Shown: positions 12,169 to 24,499 of the stretch, in pieces
Layout of the letters: each line of letters opens with the position of its first letter
Numbering within the stretch: position 1 is the first letter of the stretch
Assembly (NCBI GenBank): GCA_965153455.1
Contig: OZ234504.1
Span: 9,176,001 to 9,240,000, forward strand
Length of the DNA stretch: 64,000 nt
DNA from: Sphagnum compactum
Taxonomy: Eukaryota > Bryophyta > Sphagnopsida > Sphagnales
Direction: 5' to 3'
Made by a program: the position numbers and the translations under genes
The notes under the pieces: generated by a model
What the model was told of the DNA's origin: nothing
Databases searched by the model: none
The model's input: only the letters and a program-made list of their open reading frames with translations

Positions 12169-12574
12169 CACTAGAAGAAAAACATGTTTTTTTGACTAGT
12201 CTTTGCGACTAAATTTTAGTCGCAAGAAACATTTTGCAACTAAAATCCCTTTAGTCGCCTAAGACAAATCACATGTGATAAATTAATCGCAAATGACAAA
12301 GGGTGTTGTATGAAAAAAAAGTCAACAAATACATTTCATCCTTTGATTCCATTGTATACATATTGTCACATGCGACTAAGATGCAACTATTTTGGTCATA
12401 ATTGAGGGCAAATGATGTGCTACCACGTGTCTTAATATTTGATTATTTAAAATATTATAATAATAATTATTTTGAAATAATCTAGGACGTTCAATTCAAA
12501 TACTTGGATGATCTTATATTATGACACGTGGCCCAATGTAAGTATGCCATGTAGCATTGAATTTTTTTAATAAA

Positions 12575-12800
12575 AATATTAATATTAGGTTGGTAGGTAT
12601 ATAAATAGGTGCCTACAAACCTAAGCTACATATCAACCTACCTACTTAGGTTTAAAAATAGGTAGGTAGGTTTTACATTCCTAGGTTAAATACCTACTCA
12701 TATAGGTAGGTATTTAAGTAGGTATTTAAGTAGGTAAGTACATAGGTCAACCTAGGTGGGTAGGTCAAATTAGGTACCTACCTAGTTAGGTAGATAAGTA
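12575..12800. repeat. TAGG-type tetranucleotide array inside CACTA-2
   Basis: Repeated 'taggtaggta' units with interruptions, in both TAGG and CCTA orientation. This is the same motif as the larger array at 8.3-8.9 kb. Confidence 0.8.
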
Positions 12801-13879
12801 GGTTGGGAAGGTAAATATTTTAGAAATATGCATAATTTTATTTTTTTGTTTTGGGTTGAGCTTTTTGATTAGCTCATCCCATGTGCACAAATTTCTTAAT
12901 GTGAAATTGGATGACCACACCCCCTTGTTTATATAGTGTTCAAAATACAAATGAAGAACAAACAATATGGGATAACTTTTGAACTCGCAACTTCCTCATA
13001 AACTAAGTTGTAATTCTAAAACTTTCTTCATGCCTTACTTTCTTAGTTTTGAGATTTTTAAACAATTCAAGTACGAGATAACTAGATAATCACTTAATTA
13101 ATAATGATTAAATTTACATATATTTACATTATAAATTATACATTACAAATATTCGATATTCATTATTAATTACTTAAATAAGTAATAAATTTTTAATATT
13201 TAACAAACTAGCTATCTAGTTACTCACAAGTAATTAATACATAACTCATCAATGATTAAATAACTAAAATATTCTAAAATATTTTATTACTTTTTAGAAT
13301 TTGATCGAATTATATATAATATAGTTATTGTAAAACTATTTTAAATATTTATGTAAAAATTATAAGTAATGAATTAACAATTACTATTTGAAAGTAACAA
13401 ATTTTTGAAAAATTATTATTCAACTAATTACATTACTTATTTTATAATTACATTAATTGTTGTAAAAATTATTATAGGTCAAGTAAATTTTTTCTCTTGG
13501 TAATTGTTAATTATAAATATATTAATTTGTTAAACATAACATTAATTTTCATAATTACTCTAAAATTACTATAAAATATTTATCGTCTCTGATTAATCAC
13601 ATAATCAAAATAATAATAATAATAATATACAATAACTCGTGAAATTAAAATCAATAAAATAATTATGCACATACTAATTAATTCTTATCTAAAATAATTA
13701 CAATGATTTTAAAGTAATGTCACATTAATTATATTCATTTATTTATTCTAATATAAGAATAAAAATTAAATAACATACAAATATATATTTTAAAAATCAT
13801 TATTTAGTGTAACTTAGATTTAATAAACATAATCATTTATAATTATTTATAAAAGTGATTTATTATGGATAACACTACT

Positions 13880-15280
13880 AGAAAAAACCCTTAAAACTTA
13901 ATCAATAATGTTTTGAATTAAAATATAAATTTAAGATGCCAACATAATAATTCAGAATTCAAATATCAATTTTTAGATCAAATAAGTTTTTTGAAGTTAA
14001 ATAACAAATTTCAGAATTGGAATTTCAACTTTCAGATTCAAATTATAATATTCAAAATTAAAATGTCCATTTTAAGACTTAATTAACAAATTTTCTGAAT
14101 TGAAATATTAATTTCGAAGATCCAAAATAATTTGGAATTCAAATTTCAACTTTCAAGTCAAATAATTTCTTAGAATTAAAATTTTAAACTTCAGAATTCA
14201 AATATCAAATTTCAAGTCCAAATAAAAATAGTTTAATTCAAAATGTCAGGTTTTAGATTCAATAAAGTTTATTTGAATTGAAATACTAATTTTTTAGATT
14301 CGAAAATCATAATTTAGAATCCAAATATCAATTTTTAGATCAAATAAGTTTTTTGAATTTAAATAACAATTTCCAGAATTGAAATGTCAATTTTCAGATT
14401 CAAATAACAATATTCAAAATTGAATGTTCATTTTAAGACTCAATTAACAATTTTCTGAATTGAAATATTAATTTCGAAACTCCAAAATAATAATTTGGAA
14501 TTCAAATTTCAACTTTCAAGTCAAATAATTTCTTAAAATTGAAATTTTAAACTTCAGAATTCAATATCAAATTTCAAGTCCAAATAAAAATATTTTAAAT
14601 CAAAATGTCAATTTTTAGACTCAATAAAGTTTTTTGAATTGAAATACTAGTTTTTAGATTCGAAAATAATAATTTAGAATTCAAATATCAATTTTGAGAT
14701 CCAATAAGTTTTTTGAATTTAAATAACAATTTCCAGAATTGAAATGTCAATTTTCAGATCCAAATAACAATATTCAAAATTGAAATGTCCATTTTTGGAC
14801 TCAATTGAATATTTTTCAGACTTGAAGTTTTAATTTTGAGAATCCAAACTAATAATTTGGAATTGAAATTTCAGGTTCAATTCAAATAATTATTTAAATT
14901 TTAAATTCATAATTTTTAGAGTCAAAATATAAAATTTCATATTCATATAAAAATATTCAAGATTAAAATGTCCATTTTTATAATCAATTAATAATTTTCT
15001 GAATTGAAATATTAATTTTTGGTTTCAAAAATATTAATTTAGAATTCAAAGATCAATTTTTAGATCAAATAAGCCTTTTTGAATTTAAATTGAAAATGTC
15101 ATATTCAAATCTAAAATTTGAAATTCAAATAATGTTTTAAACAATTGAAATAATAATTTTCAGATTCAAATATCAAGTTCCAAATTTTAATATATTTTTA
15201 AAAAATTAAAAAAATATTTTTCATAATTGAATATCAATTTTCAGATGAATAAAAAATTCAAAGTTCAACTATTAATTTTG
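13880..15280. repeat. satellite-like array, unit about 361 bp, inside CACTA-2
   Basis: The marker 'aataagttttttgaa' recurs at about 13981, 14343 and 14703, and a diverged form at about 15068, giving periods of 362, 360 and 365 bp. Within each unit, subunits of roughly 30 bp of the type 'gaattcaaatatcaattt' are repeated with variation, so the array has a higher-order structure. The left edge lies just after a CACTACTAGAAAAAA motif at 13873. Confidence 0.8.
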
Positions 15281-15635
15281 AGATTCATTATATGAACAAT
15301 ATACATATGTATGCATATTATATATATATAATTTTAGTACATACATTAAAATACACCCTTATGTCATTGTAGAATACTTTTAGGATGCAACTAATTTGGT
15401 GACTATTACGACTAATGGGACATATCAAACTATTAATGGATGAAAATAAATGTAAAATTGATCCAACCAATAGGATGAAATTTCTAATAGTTGCATCATA
15501 GTTGTGAAAATGACCAAAATAATTGAAATATGGTCCTATAGTTGCAAATGTTCCCAAATCTAGTTGCAAACGACTACAAGTTGCATGTAGTCGTAAATGG
15601 AGTGGTTACATTTTGGCTGATTCCTACTAGTGAAA

Positions 15636-17749
15636 ACATTTCGAACATGAAAAGTGTGATTGACTTTCTAACCCATTGTTTTCCAAGTTTTTATTTTCAA
15701 GGTTATGCTACTCATTGTTTGGACTCGTTATTGGATTTTGGGGAAAAATAATATGGGCAAACCAAATTGTGAAAAAGGTGAAAGTTGTTTCCTTCATATA
15801 ACAACACCATGCACCACTAGCAATCTTTCTTGTTATGAGACCAACCTAATGTTATTAAACCCCACTAAAACACGATTTGCAACCAATTTTTTAATGGTTG
15901 AAAGGTTGTTCAAGTTCAAATTTGTCATTGAGCAAATTGTTGTAGATTTTGATTGGACAACTTTTGTCAACACATTACATGGTAGCCATCAATAAAAGTC
16001 ACTCACCAAGGCGAGAACTTTTTGAACTAATGTAAAGAGGGATGAATTTTGGGATTCTTGTGCCAACTTTGTGCACCCAATGGAATTGGTTTTAGTGTCA
16101 TTGAGGGAATTTGATGGCAAACAATGTTGCATGGGGAGGGCGTGGCTTTTCATGAAAACATTGGAACGACATGTTTTATCATTACGGGATCCATAGTTGA
16201 ATTGCAATCAACCCTTGCAGATGTGATTAAAGATCAATTTTACCAAAGGTGGAAGATGTTGACGACCGATTTACATTTTGGAAAGGCCCTTCTCAATCTT
16301 ATTCATTGGGTGAAGCTTACCTACATGATGATGCAGATGTGAAAGAAACTTTAAACATAGTTTTGCAATAAATAGTTGGTACCTCGACCGCCTATGCCCT
16401 AACTTTAAAAGACTTTGTAGATTTTATCAAAATCAAGGTCCTTTTTTTGACACCCCCTAATAAAGGACCTAGACTTGCTCCCACATGAATGGTGGGACTT
16501 GATTAGAGTTCATGGATGCACATTTACACCCATCGCCCATCACATTTTGGCACAAATGTGTTCCGCATCATTGTGCAAGCAAAATTAAAGTTCATATTCA
16601 TTTGTTCATAACAAAGTGCAAAATCGATTAATATTGAATCAAGTGGAGGGCTTGGTGTACATATACAATAATAACAAGCTTTTGTGAAATTGACCTGGCA
16701 CTAACCCCATGACATGGTATGAGAAAAATATGTTGTCTAAAGATTTAATGTCCGATGTTGATGAAAATGTAGATGAAAGCGAATCATTGAACGAAAACCC
16801 CATAGTGTCAGATGAGCTTAATGAAGATGAAATCGAACATGACCCTTTTGAATTCCTTAATGGTGACTTTTTCAAGATTGTTGTATGATCCAACAGTTTC
16901 GTAAGTTCAAGGGTCTGACAATGGCGATGCAGTTCCAAACATGCCATTTTTTGACAACTTTTATTCAAGTGTCTGATGCACCCCCTTAAGTTGTACATGC
17001 TCCAACGGTCCCAAGTCAACACACACCCATGCAATCAATGGGTCCATAGAAGTGTTCCCCCCAAGTAGTTCAAACACACCATTAATTCGAATCATCATTC
17101 TTGAGCCGGATGCACAACATACATTAATAAACACTTCAAACATACAAGTGGACCCACTCGTCAATCCTCCCAATATTGTAGTTGATTTGGGGATATTACA
17201 ATGGAGCCAGGTGTGGGCCCACATAAGGTCACTAACACAAGTGCACCCAAAGTTGTGCATCCAAGTCCTTCAAGTCCTAAAGTTGCAAGACCTTTGAAAT
17301 CAATAGAAGGTGATTCAAATTTTGACCATGCACTAATCAGCTAATACCTACGGCTTCCAAGACCCTTGATGCCCAAAGTTGATGTGGGGTCAAAACTAGA
17401 AATTGTTGTGGCAGTTTCCATGAATTGTTTTCAGCCACCTATTGAAGACTTGTCCACATGTTAAGTTACTCAAGGGTAGAGGCCTACTAATCAAATAACA
17501 ACTGCTTTTATAGGTGAACATAATGATGAATGACCACACACGGATGATGGCATTTTGGATAATGAGGGATAGTGCTCCACCAAACGAATTGTGACAAAAT
17601 GTTCAGGGCGAAATATCATCACAATCTTGCTTGGGATACACATTTCAGAGGCAAGAGGAGGGGCGCAATGATGATGATGATGACAATGACATCAACATTC
17701 CTGATGAAGCAATTGAGGCCCTAAATGATAGTGACTACTATGACCCTTG
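15636..17749 (+). pseudogene. hAT transposase, 3' half, split by CACTA-2
   Basis: The reading resumes with 'NISNMKSVIDFLTHCFPSFY' and 'GYATHCLD', then 'YETNLMLLNPTKTRFATNF', 'LMVERLFKFKFVIEQIVVD', 'DWTTFVNTL', 'DQFYQRWKMLTTDLHF' and a 'SFVHNKVQNRLILNQ'-type hATC block near 16.6 kb. An acidic tail with 'NDDDDDNDINIPDEAIEAL' follows, up to a final TGA. Many frameshifts and stops interrupt it. It continues the 5' half seen before CACTA-2, and together they would make a long hAT protein with an extended acidic C-terminus. Identification as hAT is firm; the exact gene ends are approximate. Confidence 0.8.
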
Positions 17750-19079
17750 ACCCAAAATCCAAATCTTGCCATTAATCATTTTCTTAAGTCACAAATCACA
17801 AGGGCTTCACAATCATATAAGCATTTGGCATTTTGCAATACTTACACATAGGTTGAACTTTATATGCAAATCCACATGGTGGCGAAAACATATTTCTTCC
17901 AACTGTATATTTTTTTCATAATTAAAGTGTAACCATTTGTTTTGGGACCGTATTTGGAAATTGGTGTATTTCATATAAAACAATTTCATTTCCATATTTT
18001 AAATTCCAAAATTTCAATTTGAAGGGCACTGTAAATGAAGTGTCCCCATATGGTTGTAATTATATGTTTTCCAATCACTCAAATCACATTATCATCAATA
18101 AGGTTCAATATTCAATAAGCATGAGCGCAATCCAATCATCCGATTCATTTTTCAATTATAAAACCTTACATATGATTGTAACTAACTAGGTTTACATAAA
18201 TTGTGACAAACTTTTAAGGGAAACAACTTGTTTGCCCATATTGCCCCATAAATATCAATTTTGTACAATATCAAACCTACCATACAATGTACATATGTTG
18301 CATCTAGTGACAAATTCCACCTCACCTTACTACTACAATCTTGTTGGTTCTTGGTTTATACCACCCTTGAAGGTGAAAGAACAGTAAAGTGTACAACTAA
18401 AAGTACTTGCCAGTCTACTTGCCAAATGAACAAAAAGTACGACCAAAACCCGTCACAAAATTGTTATACATTCAATCTTTCTAGTTGAATGATAAATAAC
18501 AAGATATTTTTTCATTATTACACATTAATTTTTAAATTTTGCTTTATAAAAGTAGGTTTCAAGTAGACTTTTATAAATGCAAGTAGTTTTTAAAACCTAG
18601 TTTTTGCAGTGTAAGATTTGATTCGAATATGTGTAAAGTATATTCTACCAAAGAGAAAGTAAATTTTTTTTGTGGTGATGCACTTGAATATATAATGATC
18701 ATTATGTTATAACTTCATACATGTATATTTCATTAAATTTTCTGATGAAAAAGTAGGTTTGAACACCATATTGACTAGTCAATTTCAAACGTATTTATTC
18801 CCAATTTTTAATATTCCAAAGTTTTTGAAATTTTTTTAGTTAATTTACAATAAATCCAATTGAGGGCTCAATAGTTTCAAAATGAAATTTAAGTCAAATT
18901 TGAAATTTTTTTTGTGTTTTCATGAAAAACTACCTCTTTTTAAACTTGATATTTTTTCATCAACTTTTTTGGTATACTTACCATGCTTTCACCCCTGAAA
19001 TATTTGATAAAACCAACAGTGTCATGTATTTGTTGATGACAGGTAGAATAATTCACATGCCTTTTGAATCATGGATTCA
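17750..19079. other. AT-rich spacer after the hAT relic
   Basis: No gene is supported. Short frames near 17.8-18.0 and 18.26-18.49 kb lack motifs. A 'tttttgcagtg' block near 18602 resembles a DNA-transposon end, but I found no partner. Confidence 0.4.
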
Positions 19080-21636
19080 CATTACACCAAAATGTGGATA
19101 ATATGATTATAGATATGATTACATTTGTAGTTATAAAGGACATTTATGACTACCATGACTATAGTGCATACGAATTTGTCACAAAAGCCATTAGTCGTAT
19201 TTTTGGTTGTAGTCGCAAATGCCATAGTCATTAGATCTTCCACTACTATAGTCTTAATGGCTTGTGTCTTTTATGACTACAAAGTGACACACATATATAT
19301 ATAAATTTAATAAAAAAATTATATGTTTCAGTATTGTATAATTATAAAATAACAATAACTAAGAAGTTTTGAATACTTTAATTATTTAATCCTGATTATG
19401 GTTTGAATCTTCTTGAAACTTCCAATTTTTAAAAATGAAATAATAATAAAATAATCTAGATTAATTAATTAATATTAATAATTTAATATTATAATATTAT
19501 TATTTTTTTTATTGTAAACATCTTTTGGCATTATCAAATAAAGGTAGAAAAAACAAAATCTGACTTTTTTTCAGAATTAAATTTTTTTTTAAATAATAAA
19601 ATTTGGATTTAAAAATGATAATATATGTACATAAACTAATAGTAAATTATATCATTGCTTAATATAATAAATACATTGAAATGAATTCATATAATATTAT
19701 TCATCAATTTTAAATATTAAGAAACTAACTAGGTTATATTATTATAAATAATATGTTAATTGATAATACAAACTAGTGGAACAATAAACTATTTATTATT
19801 TTTCCACTATGATTAGATATTTAATATAATCCCAAAATTAAGTAAAGTATGTTGCAAAGTTTTGTTTTAATTAATTTATATATATATGGAATATATAAAC
19901 TTTATATTAATGAATTTTATAATGAAATATATTTAATTTAATTTTAATAATATTATTCATTATTCTAATAGTATTCCAAGTAACTAATATTAATGGGTAA
20001 TGAATTTTTAAAAAATAAATCTTCTATTTTTATTTATTTATTTATTATTTTATTGTAGTTCATTTGGTTTCAAAATAATGGAAGATGTTGAATAACTATA
20101 AATTAATTTATACGATAAAATAAAGATTGAAAATAATTGAAATATTTTATATTTTATTTTATCTCATGTTTTGAATAATAAATATATTATTTAATTTTTT
20201 AAATTTAAAATAAGACTATTTGAGAATAATTATATGAATTTTCTTTAAATGTAAATTTTAATTTGCCATAATTTATGATTAGAGATAACAAGAATTTCAA
20301 ATAATTAAAAATTTAATCACTACATGTTTAAATAACATTTAAAATATTGTATCCATTGTAATATTTAAATATGATATTTTAGAACATGAAATGTCAACTA
20401 CTAAAAAATATTTTGAATAGGAATATTGGAAATATAATTCTAGTGACATAGGAATTAGTTTATATGGGGGTCTTTGCAAAAAGTTTCGTATGTTGCTTTT
20501 ACATGACCATTCCAATCATATGGTTGTCCTTGTATCATTCCAAAGATAATTCAGAAATAACTACTTCATTTCAAGCGTAACTTCTTTCTTATAACTTTTT
20601 CTTATTCTTAGTAACTTTCATAATAACTATTTTCAACCTTTCTTGAAAATTACCTCCATTTAATAACTACTTCACTTTCTTTTTCCTAAAAACAAATTAA
20701 AATGTGTCTTTTCATGTCCATGAAATCACTACAACAAAAGGTGTCCCTGTATGCCAAGTGATTTCATTGGATTTTGAGTGAATTCACTAGTTGTAGTGAA
20801 CGGGGACCAATGAAAAAGCAGTGAATTCACTGGTCTAATGAACGGGGACTAATGAACTGCACCCACATTTTGTAATAATGAATGTATATTAACTTAAATT
20901 AAATTTAATAATGACATAAATATATGAAAACATAAGGAAAAACTTAAAATAATTTATTGTCATTGGTAGCGTGTAGTATTGTGGAGCTCAAATATATTTT
21001 GATCATATAGTACATTAACATTTCAAATTAAACATCAAGAAAAGATTAAATCAATCATGAAATTTTTTAAATGATCATAAGTAATTAAAAAATAGACATG
21101 TAAAATACAAATGAATAGAATTAAGGTAGATAAGTAGTTAGTGAGATAATTATTTTAATGTAGGTAGGTAATATTTATACCTACTTACCTACATCATAAT
21201 TTTGTTATTTATATCTTTGACCTTACATTACATATTTAGTTCACAAATTAATTACCTAGGCTAACCTATATACTTATACCTTTTTTTCAAAGCAATGAAT
21301 GATAACAAAATATTTTAATTATAAACCTAGTTTGCCTATAATGGAAAAAAATGTTTAGAAGTTTAAAACACTAAAATTTTAATATTTGATAATGTACATA
21401 TCCATTACGTACATAGATAATATTTTAAATTCATAATCAAGATGACTATAGTGGCTAGTTGCTGTCACACACACTAAATTCATGATTATAATCAATAACT
21501 TGAAATTATACATAGTCATAGTTTTGGTAGAAAAGCCTGATAATCATAAAAAGACATGTTTTATATGATTGTATGACTAGGGTGAGTACATAGTCGCAAA
21601 ATGTTTTAGTCATGGATTCCACATTTTGGCGTAGTG
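19080..21636. mobile_element. CACTA-3, 2.56-kb non-autonomous CACTA element
   Basis: The left end is CATTACACCAAAATGTGGA (first bases mutated from CACTA) and the right end, reverse complemented, is CACTACGCCAAAATGTGGA: 17 of 19 positions match. TCA lies on both flanks as a 3-bp target duplication. Subterminal motifs 'gtagtcgcaaa', 'ttagtcgta' and 'tagtcgcaaaatg' occur in both arms. No transposase is present. A short MITE (copy B) sits inside, and a small TAGG patch lies near 21.15 kb. Confidence 0.88.
20727..20880. mobile_element. 154-bp CACTA-like MITE, copy B, nested in CACTA-3
   Basis: The left end is CACTACAACAAAAGGTG and the right end reverse-complements to CATTATTACAAAATGTG, flanked by AAT on both sides. 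It aligns along its whole length with copy A, with about 16 differences, mostly transitions. A clean duplication around it shows it inserted after CACTA-3. Confidence 0.87.
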
Positions 21637-22289
21637 TCATCAAATTGCCATTCTTTGTATTGACTCCCCCATGTAATAACATACATGCCAACATTCCAAA
21701 TTCATTTCATGTTTGTGCCCCATGTTTGTGGTCTATAGGGGGTGTTAAACATGTGGGTGCATACGAAATACAATGAGCCAATGTGATTCCTTTAGAAAAT
21801 GATTGTATGTCTTTTTCCCAAATATATTTTTTTCATAATATGAATGAATGGTATTAGTCGTTTGCTAGATCCGAAATTGAAACTGTGAAAATTTATTCTT
21901 AAAGATAGAGTAAGAGAGTTGATTTTTTAAATAATTCTTTTTGATAAGTAGGCATAAGTTTTATAATTAAATATTAATTTTAATTATTTTGTTGAACTCC
22001 ATATCTATATAAACCCATGTTTTAAAACTAACTTTGTACCTGTACAATCTCTAAAATTGGGGAGTGTGTGTTGTGCACATTGAACCAGACAACTCAAACA
22101 TCGCACGTTATTGGCATGCCCACCAGGAAAAAAGAAACACCAGCTGAATAAGCAAAAGTGTTGCAGGAATCCAAAGGGAGTGTTTGAAGGGTTGAGGTGT
22201 GGGCCACAAAAGTTCCTTTATTTTTTCTAACACAAGGGATGTGTCACCCACTCTATGCTTGCATTCTTTTGCATCTTTAGTACCCAATC
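21637..22289. other. spacer, mostly AT-rich
   Basis: No feature is supported. The last 200 bases may be the decayed 3' end of the minus-strand coding relic that follows. Confidence 0.35.
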
Positions 22290-22840
22290 AAGGTTCTCAA
22301 TCCACATTGTGCGAATTTTGCCATGTCCCCTTTACCAACTTGGACCATTCAAAGCAAATGCAATGTTGGCTTTGTCCTTGTGCTTGGTTCAAGTTTGCCT
22401 TTTGCCCCTTCTCCACCCATGAAAGCAATCGTGCTTTACTTTTGGTACATGTTTTGGACCAACCCATCCACCATTTCACCTTTTCATGCAACACACAAAT
22501 TTCGTGGGAAGAATCTTCCTTCAATGGGTAAATTATTGATATTCGACCAAGTTGAAAGTAACACCCCTTAACTTCAAATCCTCCCATCTTGAATAATCCT
22601 TGTAATTACAATCTTTTTTAAACTCGGGGGCTTCCAAAGCTTCTCAAAAAAATATTTGCATGGTCATTTTGTATCAATCAATCCCTTCCAATTGAAGAGT
22701 AGCACACAATAGTGTCAAGGTAGCTATGTCCTTCTCTATGAAGAAGTCCATGATAGCTTTCTGCATTGTTGTAATGGCCTTTGAACTGGGCCAGTTTTCC
22801 CTTTAGGCTTTTATTTTTCATGAGAAGATTGTTCAAAAAT
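22290..22840 (-). pseudogene. decayed coding relic, family not recognised
   Basis: On the minus strand one frame gives 'ENWPSSKAITTMQKAIMDFF' followed by 'IEKDIATLTLLCATLQLEGI', a TGA, 'YKMTMQIFF', a TGA, then 'EALEAPEFKKDCNYKDYSRW' and 'EDLKLRGVTFNLVEY'. The charged, helix-like composition with few stops reads as protein rather than random AT-rich sequence. Both internal TGAs could be TGG with one transition. The next 96 codons on this strand are open in a shifted frame. I do not recognise the family; a retroelement gag or transposon accessory protein is possible. Confidence 0.4.
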
Positions 22841-23289
22841 TGACCTAGTTCCAAATTTTTTCTCTTTTGAATATTCTTTTCAAATGCATTTGGATGTAAG
22901 GTTTCGAAAAAATTCCTTTATAGGACATTTGGACATTGAATCACACATGTTGTCCACACACCTTAACTCCTTTCACCCTCAACCCTCACTTCCTAAACAA
23001 CAATTGTCAGAAGCAATTGTAGTTTTGCAATGTTGAGGTAATGAAACAAAGGGCCCCCCTAGTACATAACGTGTTCATTTTTTTTTCCCACTTGTTGTGC
23101 TGCACCAAAGTTCTTTGCACTAAATGCAATGGGCAACCAAAGATTAGGAATCCACTATGGCAAAGAGAGAAAGGTTGAAAAAATGATACAATAAGATGAT
23201 AATGGCCAATTTTTATTTAGGTTCAATTTTGTCAAGGAACTGGAGTTAAAAAGAATCACAATAACACTTCCCATCATTTCAACATGATC
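22841..23289. other. spacer, nothing recognised
   Basis: No motif, repeat or element end is seen. The left part may continue the minus-strand relic upstream. Confidence 0.35.
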
Positions 23290-23800
23290 GAATTTTGGTC
23301 GTAACTTGTCCAAAAAAAAATCAAAATTTGGTCGGCACCTTTTTTGAAAATGACTTGGACAAGCATGGTCATTCATGGGGGTGACCAAAGTCGCATTCTA
23401 TGGACAAGGCCAATCACTACCTCAACAAGGGTGGACAAATTTGGTTGCATTCCTAGATAGGGGTGATGGCTTCTTGGACAGGGGTGATCGTTCATCGAGG
23501 TGACCAGAATTTGATCGCACTTTAGATAAAGGCGATTGTTTTTTGGATAAAGGCCCTTCGTGAATAGAGGTGGACAAATTCAGTTGCATTCTCAAACAAT
23601 GGATATTGTTATTTGGACAAGGGTGAACATATTTGGTCACATTCGTGAATAGAGTTGATCGTTTTTTGGACATGGATGGACAAATTTAGTCGCATTCTTG
23701 GATAGGGGTGTTCATTATTTGAACAAGGGTGGATAAATTTGGTCACACTAGATTGAACAAAAGCAATCATTACTTTGACAGGTGTGGACAAATTCAATCA
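23290..23800. repeat. degenerate minisatellite, unit about 50-60 bp
   Basis: Blocks 'ggtggacaaatttggtcgca', 'ttcttggataggggtgatcg' and 'ttttttggacaagg' recur in order about eight times with many changes. The minus-strand frames rich in 'SPLSK' and 'LSIHV' peptides come from this repetition and are not supported as genes. Confidence 0.7.
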
Positions 23801-24499
23801 ATCCAAGGATAGGGTTAAATATATTATGACTAAATTTCAGTCATAATTTAAACAATTAACATTATTTGCATGATGTAACGAATCATTGAGATCGATGTAG
23901 TTGATTAGATGGATGGCTAATATCTTTCATTTAAAAATCAAATCCAATTTTTTTTTTTTGCTGCAACATTTAAGGGTTTTTTCATTTAATGTTCTCTTAA
24001 GTTTAACCAAAAGTGCACATGTTGATTTTGCATGGTAACTTTTTTACATAGTTCAAATGTGTTATGTTTGTAGGAGTAACTATTTTATTCTTGATACAAA
24101 ATTACTATACTTAACATAGGTTGACCCTAAATCAACATGACACAAGATTGCATCGACGTTTAAACAAACATGAGTGATGTGATGTGACAAGGCCAATGGT
24201 GATAACCATCATCTTTTGTTAAATCAAAATTAAAATTAAAAACATGAAACAACATTTTTAAACATAGGGCCAAGATTTTGAAATAAAAAAGTTTGACAAG
24301 TAGGTTGAACTTTGTAGTTAAAGTATTGATTTTAATTAGTTGTTCAATTTTGTACCTAAATAGATTTGTGTTTTAATTTGTTATAAAACTTTATAACCAT
24401 ATAATATGTAGCATTTAGGAGTGTGTACATGGAATTCAATCTAGTTTTAAAACCAAGTTTGAAGATTTTTTAATTTAGAAAAATGTGTTAGAACTAATA
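23801..24499. other. AT-rich spacer
   Basis: Nothing recognisable on either strand. Confidence 0.4.

Larger units (their letters stand above)
12169..15632. mobile_element. CACTA-2, 3.46-kb non-autonomous CACTA element inserted in an hAT gene
   Basis: The left end begins CACTAGAAGAAAA and the right end, reverse complemented, begins CACTAGTAGGAA. It is flanked by AAA on both sides. Subterminal copies of TTTAGTCGC and TAGTCGTAAA lie in both arms (12.18-12.4 and 15.36-15.6 kb). There is no transposase. The cargo is a TAGG patch, very AT-rich DNA, a weak minus-strand SINE-like block near 12.98 kb, and a satellite array. Joining the hAT sequence across the element after removing one AAA restores the expected reading frame, which supports the boundaries. 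Confidence 0.9.

Noticed and set aside
18590-18612. A fourth CACTA-like end ('tttttgcagtg')
   Set aside because: It reads CACTG, not CACTA, on the reverse strand, and no partner end or target duplication was found.
23422-23797. Overlapping minus-strand frames as a repeat protein gene
   Set aside because: Stops fall in every frame within 60-85 codons, and the peptide repetition simply mirrors the degenerate minisatellite.
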